Assembly: GCF_914768025.1 (NCBI RefSeq) | Contig: NZ_CAJZCE010000004.1 | Location: 62,001 to 126,000 of the forward strand | Length of the DNA stretch: 64,000 nucleotides | Source of the DNA: Snodgrassella gandavensis | GTDB lineage: Bacteria > Pseudomonadota > Gammaproteobacteria > Burkholderiales > Neisseriaceae | Direction: 5' to 3' | Part shown: positions 54,358 through 64,000 of the stretch, piece after piece | Numbering within the stretch: position 1 is the stretch's first letter | Layout: each line of letters begins with the position of its first letter | Translations under genes and position numbers: made by a program | Notes under the pieces: generated by a model | Told to the model about the DNA's origin: nothing | Database searches by the model: none | What the model saw: the letters and a program-made list of their open reading frames with translations, nothing else

Positions 54358-55221
54358 ATGAGTATGCACAGGCTGGTGCTGATTGGGGTAGGCCTGATTG
54401 GTGGTTCGCTGGCACTGGATTTAAAACGTGCCGGATTGGTAGACAAGGTAGCCGGTATTGACATTGATGCAGATAATCTGACCCGGGCTGTGGAACGACA
54501 CGTAATTGACTATGCCTATACACGGATTGATGCTGAGAGTGTGGCTGATGCTGATATGGTGTTGATTGCCACGCCGGTTAATACATTACCGCTAGTCTGT
54601 CGCGAGCTGGCGCCATATCTGCCTGAACAGTGTATTGTTACCGATGTGGGCAGTACGAAGCAGCTGGCACTACAGGCTTTTGCGTCTGAGCTACCGCATC
54701 ACTATCCGCGCTGTGTTGCAGCTCATCCGATTGCCGGTTCTGACCGGCATGGTGCACTGGCGGCGCAGTTTGGCCTGTTTGTGCAGAAAAAATGCATTAT
54801 CTGTGCGCATGAACATCAGGATGAAACAGCATTGCAGGCAGTAGTGGCGATGTGGCAGGCAGTACAGGCGCAGATTTATCATCTAGATGTGGCCAGACAC
54901 GATGCGATTTTTGCAGCAGTGAGTCATTTGCCACATATGCTGGCTTATGCGTATGTTCACCAGTTGGCAGAAGCAGCGAATGCAGATGAGCTGTTGCAGT
55001 TTGCCGGTAGTGGTTTCCGTGATTTTACGCGGATTGCCGCTAGTCATCCGCAGATATGGACGGATATCTGTCTGGCCAACCGTAAGGTGCTGGCTGGTTT
55101 GTTACAGCAGCAACAGCAGGAGCTGGTGTATTTGCAGCAATGTTTGCAACAGGGTGATGCGCAGAAATTGACTGCTTTTTTTGCCAAAGCACAGAAAATA
55201 CGCGAAGGCTGGCAGAATTAG
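54358..55221 (+). CDS. tyrA: Prephenate dehydrogenase
   Basis: Start at ATG 54358 (MSMHRLVLIGVGLIGGSLAL); upstream TTG 54337 is in frame but lacks support. 287 residues. The Rossmann motif GVGLIGGS, DVGSTK, CVAAHPIAGSDRHG and the C-terminal helical dimerisation domain with ISHLPH-like VSHLPHMLA and GFRDFTRIAASHPQIWTDI are standard for bacterial TyrA. It makes 4-hydroxyphenylpyruvate for tyrosine synthesis. No ACT or chorismate mutase domain is fused. Confidence 0.95.
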   Translation: MSMHRLVLIGVGLIGGSLALDLKRAGLVDKVAGIDIDADNLTRAVERHVIDYAYTRIDAESVADADMVLIATPVNTLPLVCRELAPYLPEQCIVTDVGSTKQLALQAFASELPHHYPRCVAAHPIAGSDRHGALAAQFGLFVQKKCIICAHEHQDETALQAVVAMWQAVQAQIYHLDVARHDAIFAAVSHLPHMLAYAYVHQLAEAANADELLQFAGSGFRDFTRIAASHPQIWTDICLANRKVLAGLLQQQQQELVYLQQCLQQGDAQKLTAFFAKAQKIREGWQN

Positions 55222-55397
55222 AAAAAAAAGCACTGTAAGGGGTAATTGTGGCAGATAAAGACATTATTCTAGCTAAGTTGTGGTTGAATAAAGTATTTTT
55301 TGGTGTTTTTGACTGCGCCAGATAGATGCAGTTAATCAAATTTGCGGCATTTTTAATTAAAATGACTCTATTTTATCGAATTAATACAAAATATGAC

Positions 55398-55426
55398 TTG
55401 CCATGCATGCGTATTTGATGCATAAT
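55398..55426 (+). promoter_or_regulatory. Sigma70 promoter of a candidate small RNA
   Basis: TTGCCA (55398-55403), exactly 17 bases of spacer, CATAAT (55421-55426). The expected start, seven or eight bases on, coincides with the first base of a 10-bp hairpin (55434). Confidence 0.7.
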
Positions 55427-55433
55427 TCGCTTC

Positions 55434-55522
55434 GTTAAATCAGCTCCTAGTTGGTTTAACAGTTTCTCCTCTATTTCTCCTTTGTAGACTTGGCGCACAC
55501 TTAACCGTGTGCGCATTTTTTT
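55434..55522 (+). ncRNA. Candidate trans-acting small RNA with CUCC anti-Shine-Dalgarno motifs
   Basis: About 89 bases between tyrA and an ACT-domain gene. The 5' hairpin pairs GTTAAATCAG (55434-55443) with TTGGTTTAAC (55451-55460), with loop CTCCTAG. A single-stranded pyrimidine-rich stretch follows (55461-55492) with TTTCTCCTC and TTTCTCCTT. The 3' end is a perfect 8-bp terminator, GCGCACAC / GTGTGCGC (55493-55514), plus seven Ts. It has its own promoter and no start codon. The architecture recalls Hfq-dependent Neisseria sibling RNAs with C/U-rich seeds; the relationship is inference. Confidence 0.7.
55493..55522 (+). terminator. Intrinsic terminator of the candidate small RNA
   Basis: A perfect 8-bp GC-rich stem (GCGCACAC / GTGTGCGC), loop TTAACC, then ATTTTTTT. 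It lies 270 bases beyond tyrA and has no other gene to terminate. Confidence 0.9.
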
Positions 55523-55744
55523 ATCTATTTTTCTTTATGCTTATGGAATATATGACTGGTTATGCCCGATTGCAGTATCTCTGCCTATATATGTGTCATC
55601 TGAAAATGTTGCTTTAGCTGATTGTTGCTCATGTGTATCAGAATATTTGTCACTTTGTCGATGCGGTGACTGGTTGGATAGTGCTATTGTCTGAACATAA
55701 ATACTGCTAGGATAAATGTTTTATATTTTGAACAGGAAATGACG

Positions 55745-56137
55745 ATGTCTGGTGAACAGAATCTGCGAATTCTGCTGCAATCAGCTGCGCCGCAGCATAA
55801 TCCGGGGAAATATGTGTTCTGTACTGTGCAGCAGCCTGAACCGGCATTGTTGACTGCTGCTGTGGCTACTATGCAGGAGAGTGAGGGCACTACGCTGATT
55901 CTGCCACAGGCTGTGGCTGATGCACAGCAACTGGGCTATGAATATATTGCTGGCTGGATTACTTTGAAAGTGCATTCTTCTCTGGCGGCAGTAGGGTTAA
56001 CCGCAGCGTTTTCGCGTGCACTGGCGCAGCAGAATATTAGCTGTAATGTGGTAGCTGGCTATTATCATGACCATATTTTTGTGGCTGATAATGATGTGCC
56101 GCAGGCTTTGCTCATTCTGAACAGTTTGGGTGAATAA
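55745..56137 (+). CDS. ACT-domain protein (COG3602/DUF2241 type)
   Basis: I choose ATG 55745 because AGGA lies eight bases upstream; ATG 55739 is too close to it. About 130 residues. The C-terminal half (WITLKVHSSLAAVGLTAAFSRALAQQNISCNVVAGYYHDHIFV) is the typical ACT-like domain of this family, with the conserved YHDH turn; the N-terminal half (GKYVFCTVQQPE) belongs to the same family. Likely an amino-acid-binding regulator; ligand unknown. Monocistronic by appearance. Confidence 0.82.
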   Translation: MSGEQNLRILLQSAAPQHNPGKYVFCTVQQPEPALLTAAVATMQESEGTTLILPQAVADAQQLGYEYIAGWITLKVHSSLAAVGLTAAFSRALAQQNISCNVVAGYYHDHIFVADNDVPQALLILNSLGE

Positions 56138-56519
56138 TTGTGGTCGGATAATGGGAATTTGGCTGGCTGATAGTAAAGCTGAATAATTGGCGGAAATGAT
56201 GAATGTACAAATGTACAGATGATGCAATATCAAACTCCCTATACAAAAGAGATTGGTGATTTATTGCATGTTGTAGTTCATGTCATTGATGCTGATATTT
56301 ACATGTAAGGCTAGCAGGAAGTATGGTGCTCTACATCTGCTAATCACCAATATGTAGCTGAATGATTGCACTGCATAAATCAGTGGATGGTTATGTTAAA
56401 TGGCAGTTTGACAGGGTTTATCAAACCGATTTTAAAGCACTGAAAAATTGTTCCTGTGTCCTTATGTTTATTATTAAGTCAGACGTTGAGATGATGCAGC
56501 AAGGTAAGTTATTGCCGGA

Positions 56520-56779
56520 AGTAAATTAGGTTGCTGTTGTGCGGTACTCATACTGGTTGCTGGCATGACCGGCATTGCATGGTTAGGATGTGCTTAGGCG
56601 TTATCCACTGATTGAAACTGCTAGCTATAAACAGCAGCAGTTGTCTTTCCAATAGATTACTGTAGCCGAAAACAGGGCATTCACCACAGTTGATACAGTT
56701 AATCAGGGTGCGGGCTTACGGCTGGTTGCCAGAAGAGTAGATTCAGGCTCAATTGACCAGTACTTAATACAGCCGGCAT
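56520..56779 (+). pseudogene. Remnant of an unidentified membrane/exported protein gene
   Basis: Stop-interrupted pieces in consistent order: a transmembrane helix (AVLILVAGMTGIAWLGCA) near 56538-56590, then RYPLIETASYKQQQLSFQ and, after a stop, TVAENRAFTTVDTVNQGAGLR and further open sequence running up to the lrp gene. The pieces look like real protein but contain at least two stops and a frame change, and no start. I do not recognise the family. The preceding 56138-56519 shows nothing. Confidence 0.4.
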
Positions 56780-57244
56780 TTATTCCAGATGTAACATCTG
56801 TTCTTCTTTTACTTCTTCCATAACAACATAACTGCGGCTTTCGGCTGCGGCTGGTAGTTGCAACAGGATATTGCCTAGCAGGTTGCGATATGCATGCATA
56901 TTGGGCAGGCGTACTTTAATTAGGTAATCGTATTCGCCGGAAATCAGGTGACATTCCAGTACTTGCGGAATGGTCAGTACTTCACGGCGGAAATCTTCAA
57001 AAATATTGCCGGATTTGGAACGCAGTTTGATTTCCACAAACACCAGCAAGCTCTGGTTTAAGGCGCGTGGGTTCAGGCGTGCGTGGTAGCCGGTAATGAT
57101 GTTTTCTCGTTCCAGTCGCCGTACGCGTTCGGTGACGGGAGTAGTGGACAACCCTACCTTGTCAGCCAGTTCGGTCATGGTGGTACGGGCGTTTTTTTGT
57201 AGTAAGGACAATATCTTCATGTCCACTTTGTCAATATGGTGCAT
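56780..57244 (-). CDS. lrp: Lrp/AsnC-family regulator, probable regulator of dadA
   Basis: A 154-residue Lrp protein: DKVDMKILSLLQKNARTTMTELADKVGLSTTPVTERVRRLERENIITGY is the winged helix-turn-helix, followed by the RAM ligand-binding domain (VFVEIKL, VLECHLISGEYDYLIKVRLPNM). It is divergent from dadA with a 178-base shared region containing the palindrome GTGAAATTCAC. In many Proteobacteria Lrp-type proteins control dadAX in response to alanine or leucine, so local control of dadA-orf-alr is the likely role. Confidence 0.93.
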   Translation of the reverse strand: MHHIDKVDMKILSLLQKNARTTMTELADKVGLSTTPVTERVRRLERENIITGYHARLNPRALNQSLLVFVEIKLRSKSGNIFEDFRREVLTIPQVLECHLISGEYDYLIKVRLPNMHAYRNLLGNILLQLPAAAESRSYVVMEEVKEEQMLHLE

Positions 57245-57307
57245 GGTTTATCTATGATATAAATGTGATAATTTGTCAAAATACTCCTTTTTTTGGTTTA
57301 AATAAAG

Positions 57308-57318
57308 TGAAATTCACT
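57308..57318. promoter_or_regulatory. Palindrome in the lrp-dadA intergenic region, candidate Lrp operator
   Basis: GTGAAATTCAC is a perfect 11-base inverted repeat within AT-rich DNA 104 bases before the dadA start; its arms and flanks resemble the loose palindromic Lrp consensus. Single-site prediction only. Confidence 0.4.
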
Positions 57319-57422
57319 ATCATTCTTTGTTTACACTATGAAAAGTAACTAAATGGGCTGTTTGAGGATTATACAATTGAACGGCTGAGCTTATTCCGTT
57401 TGATTACTAAGGAGACGAGGGA

Positions 57423-58679
57423 ATGAAAGTATTGATTATGGGGGCAGGTATTGTTGGGGTGAGTACTGCCTGGTATCTGGCTAAAGCCGGACATGAAGTT
57501 ACTGTGCTGGAGCGTGCTGATCAGGCCGCGATGGAAACCAGTTTTGCCAATGCCGGCCAGTTATCCTATGGCTATACCACCCCATGGGCAGCACCGAATA
57601 TACCGGCTAAGGTATGGAAATGGCTGTTCAGGGAGCATTCTCCTTTACTGATTCGCCCTGATGGCAGCCTTTCTCAATTGCAATGGCTGTGGCAGATGTA
57701 TCGCAATTGTAATGCACAGAGCTATGCAACTAATAAAGAACGCATGGTACGTATTTCTGAGTATAGCCGTGAGATGTTGCAGCAGCTGGAGGCAGAAGAA
57801 AATATTCAGTATGAAGGGCGCAGGCAGGGTACTTTGCAGATTTTCCGCACGGAAAAAGAGGTGATCGACTCCCGTTCTGATATAGCTGTTTTGCAGGAAT
57901 TCGGGGTGCCGTTGCAGGTACTCAATAGTGTTGCTGAATGTACGCAGTATGAACCGGCGCTGGCGCATATGGCCGGAAAGCTGGCCGGTGCATTGTATTT
58001 GCCTCAGGATGGTACGGGCGACTGTCATTTATTTACTACTCAGTTGGCCGAAAAATGTGCGGCTTTGGGCGTGAAATTTTTATACCGGCATGCTATTTCG
58101 GCCATCCATCAGGATAAATGCTCGATTAAAGGCGTGCAGGCTAATGGCCAGTGGTTTACTGCCGACCATTATGTCTGTGCGTTAGGTAGTTTCAGCCGCA
58201 ATATGCTGAGCAAGCTGGGGATTAATCTGCCGGTTTATCCGGTGAAGGGATATTCACTGACTATCCCGATAATTGATCAGGATAAAGCACCGGTTTCTAC
58301 GATTATTGATGAAACTTATAAGGTGGCGATAACACGTTTTGATGAACGCATCCGAGCTGGTGGCATGGCTGAACTGTCTGGTTATCGTATTCACCTGAAC
58401 CCGAAACGCAAGGCGACGCTGGACTTAGTGGTTAATGATCTGTTTCCGGGCAGTTGCCATACTTCTGAGGCTTTTTTCTGGAGTGGTCTGCGCCCGATGA
58501 CACCGGACAGTACGCCGATTATTGGTGCCAGCCGTTTTGTGAACCTGTCGTTGAATACTGGCCACGGTACGCTGGGCTGGACGATGGGGCTGGGTTCGGG
58601 AAAAATTCTGGCAGATTTAATTAGTGGGGTTAAGCCGGAAATTGAAACCAGTGATTTATCGTTGGCGCGTTATGTTTAA
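57423..58679 (+). CDS. dadA: D-amino acid dehydrogenase small subunit
   Basis: A 418-residue FAD enzyme with AAGGAG before ATG. N-terminal [25 protein letters not shown] is the dinucleotide-binding motif; [14 protein letters not shown] and the C-terminal [15 protein letters not shown] and [16 protein letters not shown] are DadA hallmarks. It oxidises D-alanine to pyruvate and ammonia at the inner membrane. With alr downstream it completes L-alanine catabolism via racemisation, under likely Lrp control from the divergent gene. Confidence 0.95.
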   Translation: MKVLIMGAGIVGVSTAWYLAKAGHEVTVLERADQAAMETSFANAGQLSYGYTTPWAAPNIPAKVWKWLFREHSPLLIRPDGSLSQLQWLWQMYRNCNAQSYATNKERMVRISEYSREMLQQLEAEENIQYEGRRQGTLQIFRTEKEVIDSRSDIAVLQEFGVPLQVLNSVAECTQYEPALAHMAGKLAGALYLPQDGTGDCHLFTTQLAEKCAALGVKFLYRHAISAIHQDKCSIKGVQANGQWFTADHYVCALGSFSRNMLSKLGINLPVYPVKGYSLTIPIIDQDKAPVSTIIDETYKVAITRFDERIRAGGMAELSGYRIHLNPKRKATLDLVVNDLFPGSCHTSEAFFWSGLRPMTPDSTPIIGASRFVNLSLNTGHGTLGWTMGLGSGKILADLISGVKPEIETSDLSLARYV

Positions 58680-58915
58680 GCAAACAGTATCGTTTGAATA
58701 AATGTATTTGTCTGTGTGGTACTGGTGCCAGAAAATGCAGTTTTTTAAAGATATACAAGAGCTGTAAGAGCTTTATTATGTTTAATATGTTATTGATTTG
58801 TCCTGTTTGTGGATAAGGTATATATACGGCCAATGATAAAGTTCTGTTACGGGAAGTTGCTCCTGTTGGCCGGATTATAGAATTTGATACGCTAACGGCT
58901 ACGCACCGAACACAG

Positions 58916-59284
58916 GTGAATGAACTGCATGATTTTCATGATGGTATGGCTGTTGACCGACACCTCCAGCGGCTGTTTTATTCGAGCATGGGACGGATAA
59001 AGGAACCGGAGTCACTTGAATTTTTTCAGGCTGATGGCATGATTGCAGAAGTTTTGCTGGATGAGGCTCATCGGCATGAGCTGGTGGGCAATGGTTTGTT
59101 TATCACTGGTAAACAGGTAGTGTTTGATGAACAAGAACAGCAGATTTACTGGTGTGGCCGTTCGGGACTGCGTGTCTGCTGTTATGATGTGGTAAACGGT
59201 AGAATAGAGGTACTGGTACAGACTGGTTTGTATCCGCGTGATGCGCATCAGTTCTGTGATCTATATTACAGATCTGGGCGGTAA
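58916..59284 (+). CDS. Conserved-looking protein of unknown function between dadA and alr
   Basis: The frame is read from GTG 58916 (122 residues), but it is open without stop from 58817, and the upstream 33 codons (NDKVLLREVAPVGRIIEFDTLTA part) read like real protein. No ATG, GTG or TTG occurs in that part; only ATA 58820 after GGATAAGG stands where a start would be expected. Either a rare start is used, the start was lost, or translation begins at the GTG. The protein is soluble, has a WCGRSGLRVCCYD segment and no signal peptide. Its position between dadA and alr suggests a part in alanine metabolism, but I do not know the family. Confidence 0.6.
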   Translation: MNELHDFHDGMAVDRHLQRLFYSSMGRIKEPESLEFFQADGMIAEVLLDEAHRHELVGNGLFITGKQVVFDEQEQQIYWCGRSGLRVCCYDVVNGRIEVLVQTGLYPRDAHQFCDLYYRSGR

Positions 59285-59407
59285 TCTGTGGCGGTATGAT
59301 ATACAGCAGCGCAGATCATTGCGTAAATTGGCATAATTTGGTTCGTTTACAGGGATTGCTTTGCTTAAACAATAAAATTTGGTAACCATGATAACAGGGG
59401 AGTCATT

Positions 59408-60466
59408 ATGCGTCCGTTAGTTGCGCATATTCGTGTAAATCACTTACGTGATAATTTTCTGGCTTTAAAACAGATGCATGGCGGTGGAAAAATGCTGGCA
59501 GTGGTGAAAGCCAATGCTTACGGACATGGTGCAGTGCGTTGCGCTCAAGCGCTGGCCGATATGGCCGATGGTTTTGCGGTAGCTTGTATCAGTGAAGCGG
59601 TGCAATTGCGGGAAGCGGGCATACAATTGCCGATTGTGATGCTGGAAGGTGTTTTTGCCGCTGAAGAATATGCGTTGGTAGATCGTTACCAGTTATGGCC
59701 GGTTGTGGGTAATTTGTGGCAGTTGGAAACTCTGCTTGCTTATGACTGGCAAAAACCAGTAACGGTATGGCTGAAAATGGACTCGGGCATGCACCGTACC
59801 GGCTTTTTTCCACATGATTATGCACCAGCCTATCAGGCGCTGGCACAAAGTGACAAGGTAGCCGATGTGGTGAAAATGACCCATTTTGCCTGTGCCGATG
59901 AGCCCATGAAGACGATGACTGCTGAGCAGATTCACACTTTTGAGATGGTATGTGCCAATTTGCCCGGAGACGTGAGTCTGGCCAATTCAGCAGCGATAAT
60001 GGCCTATCCGCAAACCCAGTGTGGCTGGGGACGAACCGGACTAGCACTGTATGGAGTTTCACCCATGGGTGGTGCGGATAGCCGCTTTAAGCCGGTGATG
60101 CGGCTGGTAAGCAAGGTATTTGGTGAGCGGGTGTTGCAGATGGGCGAACCGATTGGCTACGGTGCCAGTTTTGTTACTAATCGTTCAACCCGGGTAGGGC
60201 TGGTGGCCTGTGGTTATGCCGATGGCTATCCGCGCCGTGCTGCGACAGGCACGCCGGTAGCCATTGATGGCGTACGCAGTAGGGTTCTGGGGCGGGTTTC
60301 CATGGACATGATGACGATACAGCTGGATGACCATCGGCAGTCATTGGGTAGTGAGGTGGAATTATGGGGCGATGTTGTCAATGTGAACGAGGTGGCCGCT
60401 GCTGCCGGAACCATTGCCTATGAATTACTGTGTAATGTCAAACGGGCAGACATGGTATATGAATAA
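59408..60466 (+). CDS. alr: Alanine racemase
   Basis: A 352-residue enzyme with the PLP lysine Lys34 in AVVKANAYGHG, KMDSGMHRTGF, SLANSAAI...WGRTGLALYG, GYGASF with the catalytic Tyr, and MDMMTIQLD. It interconverts L- and D-alanine. Placement after dadA and the orf makes it a catabolic (DadX-type) enzyme as well as a possible supplier of D-Ala for peptidoglycan, since no second racemase is in the window. Ribosome binding site GGGGAGT before ATG. A terminator follows. Confidence 0.95.
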   Translation: MRPLVAHIRVNHLRDNFLALKQMHGGGKMLAVVKANAYGHGAVRCAQALADMADGFAVACISEAVQLREAGIQLPIVMLEGVFAAEEYALVDRYQLWPVVGNLWQLETLLAYDWQKPVTVWLKMDSGMHRTGFFPHDYAPAYQALAQSDKVADVVKMTHFACADEPMKTMTAEQIHTFEMVCANLPGDVSLANSAAIMAYPQTQCGWGRTGLALYGVSPMGGADSRFKPVMRLVSKVFGERVLQMGEPIGYGASFVTNRSTRVGLVACGYADGYPRRAATGTPVAIDGVRSRVLGRVSMDMMTIQLDDHRQSLGSEVELWGDVVNVNEVAAAAGTIAYELLCNVKRADMVYE

Positions 60467-60535
60467 ATTGCCATGGATTGTCAATTATTGGGTAAATGTT
60501 TGGCAAGACAGAAAAATTGGTTTATAAAGATGTAA

Positions 60536-61744
<1,209 letters not shown>

Positions 61745-61754
61745 GGAGAAAATA

Positions 61755-62753
61755 ATGAGTCTTGTAAGCCAGAAACATTTTTTAAAGCTGCTGGACTATA
61801 CACCAACAGAAATCCAGACGTTGCTGGATTTAGCCGCCAGACTGAAAACCGAGAAGAAAACCGGTGCAGAGCAGCCACGTCTGACGGGTAAAAATATTGC
61901 TCTTATTTTTGAAAAAACTTCTACTCGTACCCGTTGTGCCTTTGAAGTGGCCGCACATGATCAGGGTGCGCATGTAACTTATCTGGATAGCAGTGGCAGC
62001 CAGATAGGCCATAAGGAAAGTATTCGCGATACCGCAAGGGTTCTCGGACGCATGTATGACGCCATTGAGTATCGTGGTTTTGGTCAGGAGATTGTTGAGC
62101 AACTGGCCGAATATGCGGGAGTTCCGGTAATTAATGGGTTAACCAATGAATACCATCCTACGCAAATGCTGGCTGATTTGCTTACTATGAAGGAAAACAG
62201 CAGGAAACCTTTAAACCGGATTACCTATGCTTATGTAGGCGATGCCCGCTACAACATGGGTAATTCTTTGCTGGTGGCCGGTGCTCAAATGGGTATGGAT
62301 GTACGTATTAGTGCCCCACGCGCTTTTTGGCCGGATGATAATCTGGTGGCACAGTGTCGCGAGATTGCGGCGCAGACAGGTGCGCGGATTACCTTAACAG
62401 AAGATGCAGCCGCCGCAGTTAATGAAGCTGATTTTATCCATACCGATGTCTGGGTATCGATGGGAGAGGCGAAAGAAATCTGGAAAGAACGTATTGAGCA
62501 GCTCACACCGTATCGGGTCGATGCCCGGCTGCTTGCAGCCAGCCACAATCCTGAGGTGAAATTCATGCACTGCCTGCCAGCGATTCATAATCGTGATACT
62601 CAGCTAGGGCAATGGCTGTTCGATGAATTTGCTCTGGATGGTGCGGAAGTGAGTGATGATGTATTTGAAAGTACCGCTTCTATAGTATTTGAGCAGGCGG
62701 AAAACCGGATGCATACGATTAAAGCCGTACTGGTGGCGTTACTAAACACCTGA
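61755..62753 (+). CDS. argF: Ornithine carbamoyltransferase
   Basis: ATG 61755 follows AAGGAG and gives 332 residues (an upstream in-frame start at 61692 would overlap dapE). Carbamoyl phosphate binding [13 protein letters not shown], the HPTQMLADL motif, and ornithine-binding HCLPAIHN are all present, with [13 protein letters not shown] typical of OTC. It makes citrulline for arginine synthesis. It is the second gene of dapE-argF, 35 bases ahead of a drug-exporter gene. Confidence 0.96.
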   Translation: MSLVSQKHFLKLLDYTPTEIQTLLDLAARLKTEKKTGAEQPRLTGKNIALIFEKTSTRTRCAFEVAAHDQGAHVTYLDSSGSQIGHKESIRDTARVLGRMYDAIEYRGFGQEIVEQLAEYAGVPVINGLTNEYHPTQMLADLLTMKENSRKPLNRITYAYVGDARYNMGNSLLVAGAQMGMDVRISAPRAFWPDDNLVAQCREIAAQTGARITLTEDAAAAVNEADFIHTDVWVSMGEAKEIWKERIEQLTPYRVDARLLAASHNPEVKFMHCLPAIHNRDTQLGQWLFDEFALDGAEVSDDVFESTASIVFEQAENRMHTIKAVLVALLNT

Positions 62754-62788
62754 ACGGATTTAGCCTGTTGTTAATGGAGAAAATGGTT

Positions 62789-64000
62789 ATGCAAGCTTCC
62801 CCCAATCAGTTACTGATTAATCCGCACTATCTGGCATTGCTGCTGGCGGTGATGGTGGCCATTATGCCATTTTCCACGGATATCTATCTGTCTTCTGTGC
62901 CAGAAATGGCTACTTCCTTACATGCACCGATTTATCAGGTTGAACGCAGTTTATCCAGTTTTATGTTTGGAGTAGCGCTTGGACAATTGCTTGGGGGAGC
63001 ACTATCGGATATAAAAGGGCGCAAAGTTATTGCCATGATTGGCCTGAGTATTTATCTGCTTTCAGCCATTGCCATTGTCTTCATTGATTCAGCCGGCGAA
63101 CTGCTGTTCTGGCGCTGGATTCAGGCTCTGGGTGGTGGCATGGCAACTGTCACTGTAGGCGCTACGGTACGTGATTTTTTTCAGGGCAATGAAGCGGCCA
63201 GAATGTTCGCTACCATAGGCATTATCACTCTGGCGGCACCGCTGGCTGCTCCGATGCTGGGTACAGCACTGGCCGCGCTGGGTGGCTGGCGTATTATCTT
63301 TATTTTTCTGCTCGTATATGCTCTGATCGTGCTGATGTGTGTGTGGCGGTTTATGCCACAGGTTAAAATGGACTTTCAGCCATTAGACAGTCAAATTTTT
63401 CATAAAATAAAACAGAATTTTTCTGTGGTTTTTCATGAGCGCGAAGCGCTTGGCTTCATGTTTTTACAGACTGCTGCTTTTGCGGCCATGTTTGTCTTTT
63501 TGACTGAATCTTCATTTATTTACATGAATATCTATGGCCTGAGTGCACATCAGTATTCTTGGGCTTTTGCCGCCAATATAATTACCATGATGCTGTTTAA
63601 CCGGGTCACTGCCTATCGTTTGCGTACCACGCCGGCGCGAAATATTTTACTTAGTGGTGTGCTCCTGCAACTGGGCTGTAATTTATTATTAACCATGGTG
63701 GTGTGGAGTATGGATCGGCCACCGTTTTTCCTGCTACTGGCGCTAATCATGTTTTCCATTGGTTCGCAGGGGCTGATTGGTTCCAATACGCAGGCGTGTT
63801 TCATGAGCTATTTTCGTAAAATAGGCGGCAGTGCCAACGCCGTGCTGGGTACCATGCAGTTTCTGATTGCCGCTATAGTGGGCTGGCTGACTACATTGCT
63901 GCATAATGGTTCGACACATGTGATGCCGACGATGATGCTGATTTCCACCAGTTGTGGTGCCATTTTGCTATGTGTTTTGTCACGTAGTGCATGGCAGAAA
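62789..64000 (+). CDS. Bcr/CflA-type multidrug MFS exporter, 3' end outside window
   Basis: Start chosen at ATG 62789 (MQASPNQLLINPHYLALLL), eight bases after GGAGA; in-frame ATGs at 62774 and 62783 exist. 404 residues are visible without a stop. The first helix with the ST DIYL motif (MPFSTDIYLSSVPEMA), the loop GALSDIKGRKVI and helix 5 APLAAPMLGTALA, typical of Bcr/CflA 12-helix exporters, are present. The substrate is unknown; family members export bicyclomycin, chloramphenicol or sulfonamides, some export Cys or arabinose. It may be read with dapE-argF. Confidence 0.88.
   Translation, partial: MQASPNQLLINPHYLALLLAVMVAIMPFSTDIYLSSVPEMATSLHAPIYQVERSLSSFMFGVALGQLLGGALSDIKGRKVIAMIGLSIYLLSAIAIVFIDSAGELLFWRWIQALGGGMATVTVGATVRDFFQGNEAARMFATIGIITLAAPLAAPMLGTALAALGGWRIIFIFLLVYALIVLMCVWRFMPQVKMDFQPLDSQIFHKIKQNFSVVFHEREALGFMFLQTAAFAAMFVFLTESSFIYMNIYGLSAHQYSWAFAANIITMMLFNRVTAYRLRTTPARNILLSGVLLQLGCNLLLTMVVWSMDRPPFFLLLALIMFSIGSQGLIGSNTQACFMSYFRKIGGSANAVLGTMQFLIAAIVGWLTTLLHNGSTHVMPTMMLISTSCGAILLCVLSRSAWQK

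Noticed and set aside
58808-58816. Perfect DnaA-box sequence TGTGGATAA
   Set aside because: Single site without companions or an AT-rich unwinding region; expected by chance.

Overview
This window looks like part of the chromosome of a moderately AT-rich betaproteobacterium of the family Neisseriaceae. The gene set (malate:quinone oxidoreductase, glnS, a fimV-truA-trpF-trpB-trpA-accD block, lipoprotein DsbC, an lrp/dadA/alr group) and the many decayed genes suggest a host-associated member such as Snodgrassella. That genus assignment is inference from protein content, not from a search. I see no rRNA, tRNA, CRISPR array or transposase gene.

Region 1 (1-16149) begins with the 3' end of mqo. 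The rest is an accessory island: a very large type VI secretion phospholipase effector of the Tle1/DUF2235 type (5816-10012, 1398 aa) flanked on both sides by tandem copies of one periplasmic lipoprotein family (DUF3304-like, the Tli1 immunity type). There are three intact copies upstream and five downstream, plus two decayed remnants upstream. The downstream copies sit in a strikingly regular ~1.26-kb repeat. The 3' variable patch of the proteins comes in a few discrete types, and the order of types upstream is matched by the order downstream. No VgrG, Hcp, PAAR or T6SS structural gene is present, so this is an orphan effector/immunity island.

Region 2 (16150-22129) is mostly non-coding and decayed. 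It contains a wrecked nitrilase-family gene and three minus-strand genes for exported proteins (SHOCT/LprI-like, and two small secreted proteins). At about 16.15 kb the + strand changes abruptly from C-rich to G/T-rich, also in non-coding DNA.

Region 3 (22130-41212) is largely housekeeping: glnS, a YccS-type membrane protein, a ProP-type transporter, a GIY-YIG protein, an L,D-transpeptidase, rlmD, a YceI protein, an ElaA-type acetyltransferase, a minus-strand run yciB-yciI-bolA-ppiC-like-ppiC-like, then fimV and a large lipoprotein.

Region 4 (41213-51751) has truA, trpF, trpB, trpA and accD in conserved order but interrupted: a decayed XerC/D-type recombinase precedes truA, a membrane-protein gene with its frameshifted paralogue separates trpF from trpB, and an MFS transporter plus an ACT/UPF0210 pair separates trpB from trpA.

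Region 5 (51752-64000) carries a DUF488 gene, dsbC, a PolB-like exonuclease, tyrA, a strong unannotated small-RNA candidate (about 55434-55522) with three CUCC motifs, an ACT-domain gene, lrp divergent from dadA-orf-alr (D/L-alanine catabolism), dapE, argF and the start of a Bcr/CflA-type drug exporter cut by the window end.
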